Of a DNA stretch of 41,457 bases, positions 24,582-32,175 are shown piece after piece (positions within the stretch are counted from its first letter, which is position 1; every line of letters starts with the position of its first letter). The position numbers and the translations under genes are program-made. The notes under the pieces are model-generated. The model saw only the letters and a program-made list of their open reading frames with translations, had not been told where the DNA came from and ran no database searches. The DNA comes from Clostridiales bacterium (GTDB taxonomy: Bacteria; Bacillota; Clostridia; Christensenellales; Aristaeellaceae), in the NCBI GenBank assembly GCA_015056325.1, contig SVGL01000016.1:1-41457 (forward strand), given 5' to 3'.

Positions 24582-24651
24582 CGTCGAAACTCCGAGCTTT
24601 CCCGGGCTGAATCTGCCCATGAGGACAGAATCCGGCAGCCATCATGTCGAA
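24582..24651. promoter_or_regulatory. Candidate 0A boxes upstream of spo0A
   Basis: A perfect TGTCGAA lies at 24645-24651 (plus strand) and a one-mismatch site CGTCGAA at 24582-24588. Both are 70-140 bases upstream of the spo0A -10. Spo0A autoregulation through such boxes is established in Bacillus; here it is only suggested by the matches. The rest of the 264-base gap contains the terminator of the next gene upstream. Confidence 0.3.
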
Positions 24652-24654
24652 TCA

Positions 24655-24687
24655 AAAACGGCCCGCCCGACTTACGCCGGACGGGCC
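24655..24687 (-). terminator. Terminator of the zinc-ribbon/TPR gene
   Basis: GGCCCGTCCGGC pairs with GTCGGGCGGGCC on the minus strand around a short loop, followed by GTTTTTGAT. It begins about 16 bases after the stop codon. Confidence 0.85.
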
Positions 24688-24702
24688 TGTGCAATCTGTC
24701 TT

Positions 24703-26667
24703 TTACCGCTCGAAGACCCAGCGGATGGACGTGCACTTGCCGCCCTTATCAATCCCATACTCCAGCTGCCAGACATGGCCGTCTGCCGTGCCGGTGCGGT
24801 AGTAGATGGTTCTCTCGCCGGTGGGGAGAATGGAGATAACGCCCTGCTTGTCCTCATTCTCGTAATAGAGGCCGCGCTTGATGCCCGTGGCGCCTACCAC
24901 CTGGCCAAAGTCCTTGTACAAGCCGGTGATCTTGGTTTCCTCCATACCGATCTTGGTGTTTCGGGGGCCGGTAAACTGATTGTTGGTGAAATAGACCTCT
25001 GCCAGCACCCAGCCGCTCTTGATCTTCATGAAGGAGGCATAACCCCAGTCATAGGTATACTTCTCGCACTCGCCCTCAACGGTGTTGATGATGACCATCT
25101 CCGGGTCCTGACCCTCACCGTACTTGGTGCGGAAGGCCTCACGGGTCGTCGTACCCAGCTTGAGGTCAGCGATGGTGTCCTCCACGGAGAATACCTTGCG
25201 GTAGCCGGGGCTGGATTCAAACTTGTACTTGACCTCCAGCATGTTGCCCTGCTTGCCATAGCCGTTGACAGACACAGCCTTCAGCACCTGATAGCCGCCG
25301 TAGATGCCCATCTCAATAGGCGTGCCGTTCCAGATGGGGCTGTCCTGATCGGGCTGGGAGCCGTCGATGGTGTAGTACATGGTGATGGTCTGCGCCACCG
25401 GGTCATCCAGGGTGGCCGCATAGCCGGGATTCTTCTCCAGATCCTCGTCGCTCAGTTTACCGGGACGGAGGGTCACCGTACGCTTCCGGGGATAGGTGCC
25501 GGGGGCCAGGTTTTTGTCCGGCTGCAGGGGCGTGGGCAGGTAGATCTGGTAGGTGGAAACCATGATATCGCTGACCAGATCGCCGTTCACCGCCACGGCG
25601 CGCAGCTGATGCTCGCCCTCGCTCAGCTCCAGCGGCGCCTCATAGAGGATGCCGTCCTCCGGCAGGGTAGCGAACTTGTCCAGTGTGTACCAGACCTCAC
25701 AGTCCTGCGCCTGAAGGAGCTCAATGGTCTGTGCCGCATTGTAGTAACCCGCCAGCACGCTGGCCACAGGCACCTGGGGGAGAATCTCCAGCCGCTGGGC
25801 ACGGAAGGCCGCCACGTCTGTCTTCTGATAGGCTTCTGCCAGCAAGCGGGCCGCGTCGGCTTCCCTGCCCTGAGCCAGCAGCACGCGCACCTGGGCACGG
25901 TAGGCCTCCGGTGCACTGGGCACGACCTCGGTATAGAGATACGCATAGACCTCTTCCGCCTCGGCGAGCTGGTCATTGGCCTCGTAGGCGCTGCCCAGCT
26001 GCAGAAGGCCGGTCACATTGGGCTCCTTGACCTCCTCATCCTTCTGGCGGGCGATGAGGAAGTATTCAATGGCACGCTCAATATCGCCTGTATGCAGGAA
26101 TTCCTGTCCCACCTGCCACATGGCAGCAGAGGTGGCGTCCTGTCCCAGGCGGGCCATAATCACCTGGCCGGAGGGCGTCTTATCCAGGTAGAAGTATATG
26201 CCGACGATCAGGCCGATCAACAGCACAAAGGAGGTGATCAGCACCCAAGCCCAGTTGACCAGCCGCTTCATGCGCAGGCTTTTTCTTGCGCGGCGGGAGC
26301 GCTGGCTGGTGGCCATGATGGTCGGGGTATCGCTGAGGCCATAGCTCAGCGGAGACTGATCCATGAGGCCATCCTCCAGGCCATAATAGCGGCCGGTGCT
26401 GGCCAGGTTTTCCCGGCGGGAATAGACTGCGCCGGTGGATTCCGCCGATTCACGGGGGCGGATGTCCTCAAAGGAACGGCTGGCGCCGCTGCTGCCCGGC
26501 ATCATGGGCGGCGGTGGCAGTTCCTGCTGCACCCTTCGCAGATGTCGGCCCTGGCGGAAGTTCATCAGCTCCTCTTCCTCCGTCACCTGACGATCCAGGA
26601 GCTTGCCGCACCGGGGACAGACGATCTCATTCTCCGCGGCATAGGTATTGCAATCCGGGCAAAGCAT
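24703..26667 (-). CDS. Membrane-anchored zinc-ribbon, TPR and chitobiase-C-like repeat protein
   Basis: A 654-residue protein starting at ATG 26667; a GTG three codons earlier touches the GAGGAGG site and is rejected. Residues 1-22 form a zinc ribbon (C3, C6, C17, C20). A low-complexity cytoplasmic region is followed by one membrane helix (about 138-160). The outer part has TPR-like helices (about 180-310), then two copies of a chitobiase/hexosaminidase C-terminal-like beta domain (VWYTLDKFATLPEDG; MYYTIDGSQPDQDSP), then a unique C-terminal domain (SVEDTIADLKLGTTTREAF). No catalytic motif is seen. It could sense or scaffold at the cell surface. It follows the HD-domain gene by 20 bases. Confidence 0.85.
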   Translation of the reverse strand: MLCPDCNTYAAENEIVCPRCGKLLDRQVTEEEELMNFRQGRHLRRVQQELPPPPMMPGSSGASRSFEDIRPRESAESTGAVYSRRENLASTGRYYGLEDGLMDQSPLSYGLSDTPTIMATSQRSRRARKSLRMKRLVNWAWVLITSFVLLIGLIVGIYFYLDKTPSGQVIMARLGQDATSAAMWQVGQEFLHTGDIERAIEYFLIARQKDEEVKEPNVTGLLQLGSAYEANDQLAEAEEVYAYLYTEVVPSAPEAYRAQVRVLLAQGREADAARLLAEAYQKTDVAAFRAQRLEILPQVPVASVLAGYYNAAQTIELLQAQDCEVWYTLDKFATLPEDGILYEAPLELSEGEHQLRAVAVNGDLVSDIMVSTYQIYLPTPLQPDKNLAPGTYPRKRTVTLRPGKLSDEDLEKNPGYAATLDDPVAQTITMYYTIDGSQPDQDSPIWNGTPIEMGIYGGYQVLKAVSVNGYGKQGNMLEVKYKFESSPGYRKVFSVEDTIADLKLGTTTREAFRTKYGEGQDPEMVIINTVEGECEKYTYDWGYASFMKIKSGWVLAEVYFTNNQFTGPRNTKIGMEETKITGLYKDFGQVVGATGIKRGLYYENEDKQGVISILPTGERTIYYRTGTADGHVWQLEYGIDKGGKCTSIRWVFER

Positions 26668-26687
26668 GCGCTTCACCTCCTCAGAAT

Positions 26688-27362
26688 TCAGTCTTTATCA
26701 GGGCGATTGTTGATGGAGCGGCCGTTGATGACCAGGTCGAAGGAACACTTCAAAAACGCCGCCGCCTTTTCGCACATGACGATACGGCTCATGTAGATCT
26801 GCAGGTACTCCATCACCGAGGAGGAATCGTCCATCGTCAGCTCATGACGGATGACGCGTTTCTCCCGGTCCACGGTCACCTGGTTCTCCTGAATGGAGAA
26901 ATTCACCCGGTCATGGATATCAGTTACGTCCGGCTGGCCATTGCGCACACGGCTCTTGTGGGCGTCAGACTTGTCCCCCAGCGCCAGCGCCGCGCTTACA
27001 TTGCTGGCAATAAAGCCGCTTTGCTCCTCATGGTTGCCCACAGCCGTGACGATCTCGATGATATCCGCCATCTCCATGCCGGCATCCTGCAGGATGGGCA
27101 GCAGCAGCACTGCACCCAGAGGACCATGGTCATGCCGGTTGACAGAGTTGCCCACGTCATGCACCCACCCTGCAATCGCCGCCAGCTCCACCTCGCGGGG
27201 AGAATAGCCCAGTGCCTTGAGGATATACGACGCGGTCTTGCTGACATAGCCCACATGGCGGGGGCCATGCTCGGTGTAACCCATGTGATCCAGATAGCGG
27301 TTGCCGGTCCTGATCAGTACACGGATGGCTTCGTTCTGCTTGATTTCCTGTAATGTGACCAT
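26688..27362 (-). CDS. HD-domain phosphohydrolase
   Basis: A 224-residue protein with an HD fold: H33 in EHGPRHVGYV, the HD pair in GWVHDVGNSVNRHDH, a later VGNHEE and the Asp of LGDKSD. These residues bind two metals in phosphohydrolases acting on nucleotides or cyclic nucleotides. The C-terminal region (from about 140) lacks a recognised sensor. The substrate is unknown; ribosome-associated or (p)ppGpp-like roles cannot be assumed. AAGGGAG precedes the start. It is co-directional with the zinc-ribbon membrane protein gene and probably in the same transcript. Confidence 0.88.
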   Translation of the reverse strand: MVTLQEIKQNEAIRVLIRTGNRYLDHMGYTEHGPRHVGYVSKTASYILKALGYSPREVELAAIAGWVHDVGNSVNRHDHGPLGAVLLLPILQDAGMEMADIIEIVTAVGNHEEQSGFIASNVSAALALGDKSDAHKSRVRNGQPDVTDIHDRVNFSIQENQVTVDREKRVIRHELTMDDSSSVMEYLQIYMSRIVMCEKAAAFLKCSFDLVINGRSINNRPDKD

Positions 27363-27390
27363 AGGGGCTCCCTTCGGATAAAAGTATACA

Positions 27391-27429
27391 AAGGCTCTCC
27401 TCCGGGAGAGCTGCCGCCGTCAAGGCGGC
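27391..27429. repeat. Double-hairpin intergenic repeat of clostridial type
   Basis: Two stems lie in tandem: GCTCTCC/GGAGAGC (27394-27411) and GCCGCC/GGCGGC (27413-27429), followed by TGAG. This arrangement resembles the abundant intergenic palindromes I recall from Oscillospirales genomes (a GGCTC..GAGCT stem followed by a second variable stem and CTGAG). On the minus strand the first stem is followed by CTTTGTAT and could terminate the upstream transcript. Confidence 0.5.
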
Positions 27430-27466
27430 TGAGCGAGCGGCCTCCCCTGGGGAAAGACGTATCGAC

Positions 27467-28309
27467 TCAGTCGTTGTCGCCTTCCAGGGCTCGGAGGGCA
27501 GCATATTCCTCGTCCTCGTAGAACTCCTTCTTGGGCGCCTCGCCGCCCAGCATCTCTATGGCATTGCGCAGCTCGATGAAGTCCATATACTTGCACTTCT
27601 CGTCCATCGCAGCTTCCATCAGCACGGGCAGGGCGCGGTCGTCCCCCAGCTTGGCCAGGTAGCTGGCAAACAGGGCACGGCGGGAGGGGTTCTCCTTAAA
27701 CAAACGAATGGCAAGGGCAAAAGTCTGCTCATTGCCCGGATAATTTACAAGAATGTCAAGGAAGGCCTCCTGACCGGCGCGGTTGGCGTGGGGCAGCTCC
27801 TGCAGGATGGGCTGCACGACGGCCTTTCCCATGTCGCGAAGGGAGTCGAGGGCGTTGTCCGCCAGCTCATCATGATCCTCGCGGTTCACCTGCCACTGGA
27901 TGTAGAGCATCTTGGGCAGGGTGGATTCCATCTCCCGCAGCAGACCGATAGCGGTCATGCGGGCCTCCTCGTTGATGGCGGGGCTTTCGTCCTTGAGCAG
28001 GGCCAGCAGGCGCTTCTCGCAGGGCTTGCCCACCGCGGTGATCTGTTCCATCAGCAGATCCGGCACGGGGATTTCCTTGTTGGTGTACTCCACCAGCCAG
28101 TCCACCAGATCCTTGGCGTCCTCAAACTGGGTGAAGTAAGCGCCGGGGGTTACGCCGTCCAGCCACTTTGCAGGGGTGTTGAGGAACATCATGTACACCC
28201 GGGGCATATCGGCTTCCATGGCGTCAAAATTGCGGTATTCCTTGCTGTGGACCTTCATCCACTGGGAGGCAAAATCCGCAAACTTATCGTCAAAGTTAAT
28301 GCACTTCAT
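27467..28309 (-). CDS. HEAT-like helical protein of unknown function (280 aa)
   Basis: An acidic 280-residue cytoplasmic protein. The N-terminal part (MKCINFDDKFADFASQWMK) is unique. From about residue 90 there are helical pairs of HEAT/armadillo character: LLALLKDESPAINEEARMTA, ADNALDSLRDMGKAVVQPI and YLAKLGDDRALPVLMEAAM. The C-terminus is Glu/Asp rich. Such proteins are protein-binding scaffolds; no partner can be named. It lies 31 bases after the TPR gene 28341-29981, with hslO further upstream, in what looks like one operon. Confidence 0.8.
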   Translation of the reverse strand: MKCINFDDKFADFASQWMKVHSKEYRNFDAMEADMPRVYMMFLNTPAKWLDGVTPGAYFTQFEDAKDLVDWLVEYTNKEIPVPDLLMEQITAVGKPCEKRLLALLKDESPAINEEARMTAIGLLREMESTLPKMLYIQWQVNREDHDELADNALDSLRDMGKAVVQPILQELPHANRAGQEAFLDILVNYPGNEQTFALAIRLFKENPSRRALFASYLAKLGDDRALPVLMEAAMDEKCKYMDFIELRNAIEMLGGEAPKKEFYEDEEYAALRALEGDND

Positions 28310-28340
28310 GCTCTATCTCCATTCTCCGGCAGGGCCGGAC

Positions 28341-29981
28341 TTATTTCGTCATATAGCGGTGGATGCGCCGCAGCACCCGGCTGATGCGCCTGGGAGACTG
28401 TGCCGACTCCCGCACCGCTTTGGCTGCGAGAGCTTCCTCTCCGCTTTGGAGCAGGAAGAGCACCTCCACCGCCTTTGCCCACAGGTAGCGGTGGATCCCC
28501 CCCGCCTGCAAGCGGGCATCCTCCGGGAGTTTCCGCCAGACGCTGGCAGCAAAGCACAGGATTTCCCCGTTGCAACGGTAGCGCCGGGTTTCCCGCAGCA
28601 GCTCCGGCAGGAACTGCCGCCAGGGGGATGCGGCGGTCTCCTCGTCCACCTTGCGGCAGGCGATCATCGTGTAATGAGTGCCCGCCAGGATGAGCATCTC
28701 GTCCTGACAGCCCATCTCCGCCAGGCGGACGAGCGCCCACTGCCGCAAGTCATGCCGCAGGAAAGGCCGGCACAGCAGCTCCTTCAGGTAAAGAATAACC
28801 GCTTCATCCCCGCTGTTGCCCAGAATATCCATGGCACACTGCCGCTCCTGCGCGTCGCTGCTTGCCAGGAACCAGTCCAGCGTGCGGCGGCCCTGGCTGC
28901 CGGTGCGGAGGACATCCTCCATCGGCAGGCTTTCGACGGCCATCTGCAAGTCCTTCATCTGGCGCTGACGTTCTGCACGGGGCAGCATTCCCGGCGCGAT
29001 AAAGAGCCGCTCCGGAGCATGCTGCGCCCGGGCGAGCAGCGTCGCGGCGCTGCGGTCATCCGGGTCAATGGAGAGGATCTCCTTCCACAGCTGCCGGGCA
29101 GAATCGAGGTCATCGTTCTCGCAGAGCATGGTGGCCTTTGCCGCCAGCAGAGGGATGCGGTGGGGCTGACGCTTCATGCGGGCAGCGAGATAATCATTCA
29201 TTTCATCCCAGGCGTCCTGGGCCCAGGCGGAGGTGAGGAATCCGTCCTCCGCCATAACGGAGTCAGCGTGCTTCCCGGCCCTTGCCAGCAACCCTCGTGC
29301 CAGCCGACGCTTGCCCAGCTGCTGGTACAGCGTGGAGAGGGCCGTCAGCGTGCGGGGATCGTCGGGGTTCAGCCGCAGCGCCCGGGGCAGATAGTGCAGC
29401 GCCCCGTCGAAGTCCATCTCCAGCATGCACAGCATGGCCGTGGTGACCAGCAGTCGCTCCCTGTCCGCAGCCACGCGCAGGGCACGGCGGATGCGGCGCT
29501 CGCCCGTTGCCCGGGTGCCGGACTGCCAGGCAGTCAGGCCCCGGTGGATCAGCCGCTGGGTACGGTGGGGCTCCTTGGCGTCAGGCATGACGTCCAGCGC
29601 TGCGATGACGTCGCGGGCCGTATCGCCGTCCTTGCCCCAGGGTTCATCCTGGAGCTGGTGATAGGCACAGTCCACCGCCACGTCGTTCTGGCCCAGGGCC
29701 TGCATGCAGCGGGCCATATCCGCCCAAGCGCCGCTCTGATGCTGGTCGCGGCTGAGCACCCTCGCCAGCAGCCGGGAGGCCGCCTCCCAGTTGCCCGTGT
29801 GACGCATTTCCGCCGCGAGAGCCTGCCAGGCCGAGGGCGTGTCCTCCTGCTCCGCCGCGCGGCGCGTGAGGGTCAGCGCATCCACGATCTGCCCCTGCCG
29901 GCGCAGATTCTGTGCGCTTTGCCGCATCCGGCTGCCGGACAGGCGGAAGGCATACACCATGCCCTGTTCGTTCTGACTCAT
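28341..29981 (-). CDS. TPR-repeat protein of unknown function (546 aa)
   Basis: A 546-residue cytoplasmic protein. TPR-like helix pairs fill residues 25-330 (DALTLTRRAAEQEDTPSAW, ALRLNPDDPRTLTALSTLY, ILSIDPDDRSAATLLARA). The C-terminal 200 residues are helical with many Leu, Arg and Trp and resemble degenerate HEAT units (CAMDILGNSGDEAVILYL). No enzymatic motif. The start has AAGGAG. It lies 24 bases downstream of hslO and 31 bases upstream of the HEAT-like gene. The three together suggest an uncharacterised helper set around a stress chaperone; this is inference from order only. Confidence 0.85.
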   Translation of the reverse strand: MSQNEQGMVYAFRLSGSRMRQSAQNLRRQGQIVDALTLTRRAAEQEDTPSAWQALAAEMRHTGNWEAASRLLARVLSRDQHQSGAWADMARCMQALGQNDVAVDCAYHQLQDEPWGKDGDTARDVIAALDVMPDAKEPHRTQRLIHRGLTAWQSGTRATGERRIRRALRVAADRERLLVTTAMLCMLEMDFDGALHYLPRALRLNPDDPRTLTALSTLYQQLGKRRLARGLLARAGKHADSVMAEDGFLTSAWAQDAWDEMNDYLAARMKRQPHRIPLLAAKATMLCENDDLDSARQLWKEILSIDPDDRSAATLLARAQHAPERLFIAPGMLPRAERQRQMKDLQMAVESLPMEDVLRTGSQGRRTLDWFLASSDAQERQCAMDILGNSGDEAVILYLKELLCRPFLRHDLRQWALVRLAEMGCQDEMLILAGTHYTMIACRKVDEETAASPWRQFLPELLRETRRYRCNGEILCFAASVWRKLPEDARLQAGGIHRYLWAKAVEVLFLLQSGEEALAAKAVRESAQSPRRISRVLRRIHRYMTK

Positions 29982-30005
29982 TCAGTCTCCTTACGGGAAA
30001 AATCC

Positions 30006-30920
30006 TTATTCACGGGAAGCGCGGGCCAGCAGGTCCTTGAGCTCCTCGGTGGAGAAGGCGTACTGGCTGTGGCAGAAATGGCAGCCCAGCTCCGCGCCCA
30101 GATCCTCGTCGATCAGGGTCTGCAGCTCCCTGCGGCCCAGGGAAATGAGGGCCTTCTCCATGCGGTAGCGGGAGCAGGCACAGTGGTAGCGCAGGGGGGA
30201 GCGCTCCAGGATTTGGAGATCCATGCCGCGGAACCAGTCCTCCAGCAGCTCTTCCTTGGGGGCGAAGGTCATTTCGCGGCTGATATCGGAGAACATGGGG
30301 CTGCGCAGCTCAATCTGGTCGATGATGTCATCCGGGCAGCCGGGCAGGGGCTGGATCAGCAGACCGCCGGCCTTGAGCACGGTATCACCCGCCACCAGCA
30401 CGCCCAAAGCCACCAGGGAGGGCTGCTGCTCGGAGACGGTGTAGTAATTGGCAAAGTCGATGCCCAGCTCGCCGGAGACCAGCTCGATCTGGCCGATGTA
30501 GGGCTCGCGCAGGCCCAGATCCTTGATGACGGTCATATAGCCGTCCTTGCCGATGGCGGCGCCGACGTTCAGCTTGCCGTCCTCGCGCAGGGGCAGCTCC
30601 ACCTGGGGATCATCCGCACAGACCTTCAGGTCGCCATGGTTGGCCACAGCCACCACGGTGCCCATGGGGCCGCCGCCTTTGATGTTGACGGTCACGGACT
30701 CATTCTCGCCCTTCATCATCACGCCCAGCATGGAGGTCGCGGTCATCAGGCGGCCCATGGCGGCGGTACAGACGGGGGTGGCGTGGTGGATATCCGCCGC
30801 GCGCTGGGCCATCTGCGTGGTCTCGCACATCATGATGCGCACCTGGCCGTCCATCAGCGTGCCGCGGAGGATCTCGTCTCCCTCACGGCGCTCGATTTGA
30901 ATGTTCTTTTCAGCATCCAT
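30006..30920 (-). CDS. hslO: Redox-regulated chaperone Hsp33
   Basis: A 304-residue Hsp33 with the redox-switch zinc site: C247 and C249 (HCACS) and C280 and C283 (GCHFCH), in the usual CxC...CxxC spacing. The N-terminal substrate-binding domain carries the conserved GGGPMGTVVAVANHGD segment. On oxidation the zinc is lost and the protein becomes an ATP-independent holdase. AAGGAG precedes the start at 30920. It leads a probable operon with the TPR and HEAT-like genes. A 190-base gap with a long inverted repeat separates it from the methyltransferase gene upstream. Confidence 0.96.
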   Translation of the reverse strand: MDAEKNIQIERREGDEILRGTLMDGQVRIMMCETTQMAQRAADIHHATPVCTAAMGRLMTATSMLGVMMKGENESVTVNIKGGGPMGTVVAVANHGDLKVCADDPQVELPLREDGKLNVGAAIGKDGYMTVIKDLGLREPYIGQIELVSGELGIDFANYYTVSEQQPSLVALGVLVAGDTVLKAGGLLIQPLPGCPDDIIDQIELRSPMFSDISREMTFAPKEELLEDWFRGMDLQILERSPLRYHCACSRYRMEKALISLGRRELQTLIDEDLGAELGCHFCHSQYAFSTEELKDLLARASRE

Positions 30921-31011
30921 GTTTATGTTCTCCTTGCTTATGTCATGCCTCTTGAGTAAGCGATGGTCTATGAGGCAGTACGATGGCGAATGAATTTTTC
31001 GTCAGATGCAA

Positions 31012-31057
31012 TTGCGAAAATCGAAGGTTTACTGGAGGTAAATCGAGATTTTCGCGA
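31012..31057. repeat. Long inverted repeat upstream of hslO
   Basis: GCGAAAATC (31014-31022) and GATTTTCGC (31047-31055) form the outer arms, and TTTAC (31028-31032) and GTAAA (31038-31042) the inner arms of one hairpin. It has no U-run on the minus strand, so it is a weak terminator for the methyltransferase gene. It may be an operator or a small palindromic element. Confidence 0.5.
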
Positions 31058-31110
31058 GCAGCAAATGGCGGAAAAGGCATCGCCAGCGTTGCCGTCGAAT
31101 AAACCAGCGA

Positions 31111-31857
31111 TTACTCTGAGCGGCGGGCGGTGAAGTGCCAGCGCTGCTCCTTATCACGGGGGGATTCCATGCGGCTGTTGCCGTAGACGTGCACATCGGT
31201 GAAGCCGCAGCCATGCAGCAGCGCCGTCAGCTGCTCGCGGGTGTGGGCACGCTGCTTCTGCTCCTCGTCGATGCGGCGGTAGCGGCCGTCCTTCTCCCGG
31301 AGGAAGAAGCACAGCGCCATCTCGCAGATGCCCTTCTTGGGGTTGAAGCTGTTCTGCCACATGTAGGTCACGTCCTCGCGGTCTTCCACGATCATCTCGT
31401 TGCCAAGCACGTTTTCCAGCTTCCAGGGGGTCGATACGTCAAAGATCAGCACGCCGCCAGGACGCATCGCCGCATATGCCGCGCGGAAGAAGGCGCAGAC
31501 GTCTTCGTCCGTGAGCAGATAATTCACACCGTCGCAGGTGGCCAGCACCGCGTCCATCTGCCGGTGCAGGTGGAGCTTGCGCATGTCCTGCTGGATAAAG
31601 GGCAGTCCCAGGCCCATCTTGCGGGCCTTCTGGGCGGCAATCCACAGCATCTCCTGACTGAGGTCAACGCCGGTCATCTGGAAGCCGCGCCGCACCAGAG
31701 GCAGCGTCAGCCCGCCGGTACCGCAGGCACACTCGCAGACCTTCTCGCCCACGCCCACGCCATTGGCATGGAGCATCTCGGCGTAGAAATCCGCCCAGCG
31801 CTCATAGTTCACATTGTCCATGAGCTGATCGTATACTTCAGCAAAACTCGTGTACAA
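31111..31857 (-). CDS. Class I SAM-dependent methyltransferase
   Basis: A 248-residue Rossmann-fold methyltransferase. SAM motif I is VCECACGTGGLTLPL (about 40-54), motif II the acidic end of MTGVDLS, followed by IQQDMRKLHL and the post-motif region MRPGGVLIFDVSTPW. The start codon is TTG at 31857 with AGGA 3-6 bases upstream; MYTSFAEVYDQLMDN is the usual beginning of this group, which supports the rare start. The gene begins 7 bases after the stop of the spore protein gene 31865-32026 and has no promoter of its own in that gap. It may therefore be expressed in the forespore. The substrate is unknown. Confidence 0.9.
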   Translation of the reverse strand: MYTSFAEVYDQLMDNVNYERWADFYAEMLHANGVGVGEKVCECACGTGGLTLPLVRRGFQMTGVDLSQEMLWIAAQKARKMGLGLPFIQQDMRKLHLHRQMDAVLATCDGVNYLLTDEDVCAFFRAAYAAMRPGGVLIFDVSTPWKLENVLGNEMIVEDREDVTYMWQNSFNPKKGICEMALCFFLREKDGRYRRIDEEQKQRAHTREQLTALLHGCGFTDVHVYGNSRMESPRDKEQRWHFTARRSE

Positions 31858-31864
31858 TTTCCTG

Positions 31865-32026
31865 TTACTCCCGTATTTGCGGCATGCGGCGCACCATGGC
31901 GCCCACGCGTCCGGTTTCCTTGGTCGTCAGGCCAGCCCAGCCGTGCTCCTGCAGCCGTGGGATCAGTCCCAGCGCTTCCGCCGCCTCATATTTCCTTTTT
32001 CGTTCCCGAGAAAGCCGCCAGGTCAT
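31865..32026 (-). CDS. Small acid-soluble spore protein, alpha/beta-type-like (53 aa)
   Basis: A short gene of 53 codons with ATG at 32026-32024, GGAGG seven bases upstream and TAA at 31867-31865. Residues 10-20 (KRKYEAAEALG) and 29-42 (GWAGLTTKETGRVG) match the two conserved blocks of alpha/beta SASPs, the KYE.A.ELG and GW..LT.KE.G..GG patterns. It is basic, lacks a signal peptide and is shorter than Bacillus SspA-D (about 60-70), as in several clostridial relatives. SASPs coat and protect spore DNA and are degraded by Gpr at germination. A textbook sigma-G promoter lies at 32055-32084. It appears to share a transcript with the downstream methyltransferase. Confidence 0.8.
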   Translation of the reverse strand: MTWRLSRERKRKYEAAEALGLIPRLQEHGWAGLTTKETGRVGAMVRRMPQIRE

Positions 32027-32054
32027 GGATGCACCTCCGCGTTTTCATTGCGGA

Positions 32055-32084
32055 TAGGATGCACATGTTCTGGCATTCTCATGC
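32055..32084 (-). promoter_or_regulatory. Sigma-G-type promoter of the spore protein gene
   Basis: Minus-strand GCATG at 32084-32080, an 18-base spacer, and CATCCTA at 32061-32055. This fits the Bacillus sigma-G consensus GHATR-N18-CATNHTA at every defined position. The start codon is about 28 bases downstream of the -10. No sigma-A promoter is visible here. Confidence 0.7.
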
Positions 32085-32087
32085 TTA

Positions 32088-32175
32088 CTTGTCCTGGCCC
32101 GCGGACACTTCGTGTCGTTTTTCAGCCGTTACTTGTCCTGGCCCGCGGACACTTCGTGTCGTTTTTCAGCCGTTA
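32088..32175. repeat. 44-bp tandem repeat, two copies plus partial
   Basis: Two identical 44-bp units (32088-32131, 32132-32175) are followed by a partial third at 32176-32191 with one mismatch, which is the 3' end of the YesL-like gene. Each unit copies the last codons and stop of that gene and adds a hairpin, GACAC-TTC-GTGTC, followed by GTTTTTC on the plus strand. It ends 4 bases from the sigma-G -35 element. It looks like slippage-type duplication of the gene end plus a small palindrome. Confidence 0.9.

Noticed and set aside
32101..32125. Plus-strand terminators in the 44-bp repeat
   Set aside because: The GACAC/GTGTC stem with GTTTTT looks like one, but no plus-strand gene precedes it and the stem is only 5 bp. 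It is better described as part of the repeat.
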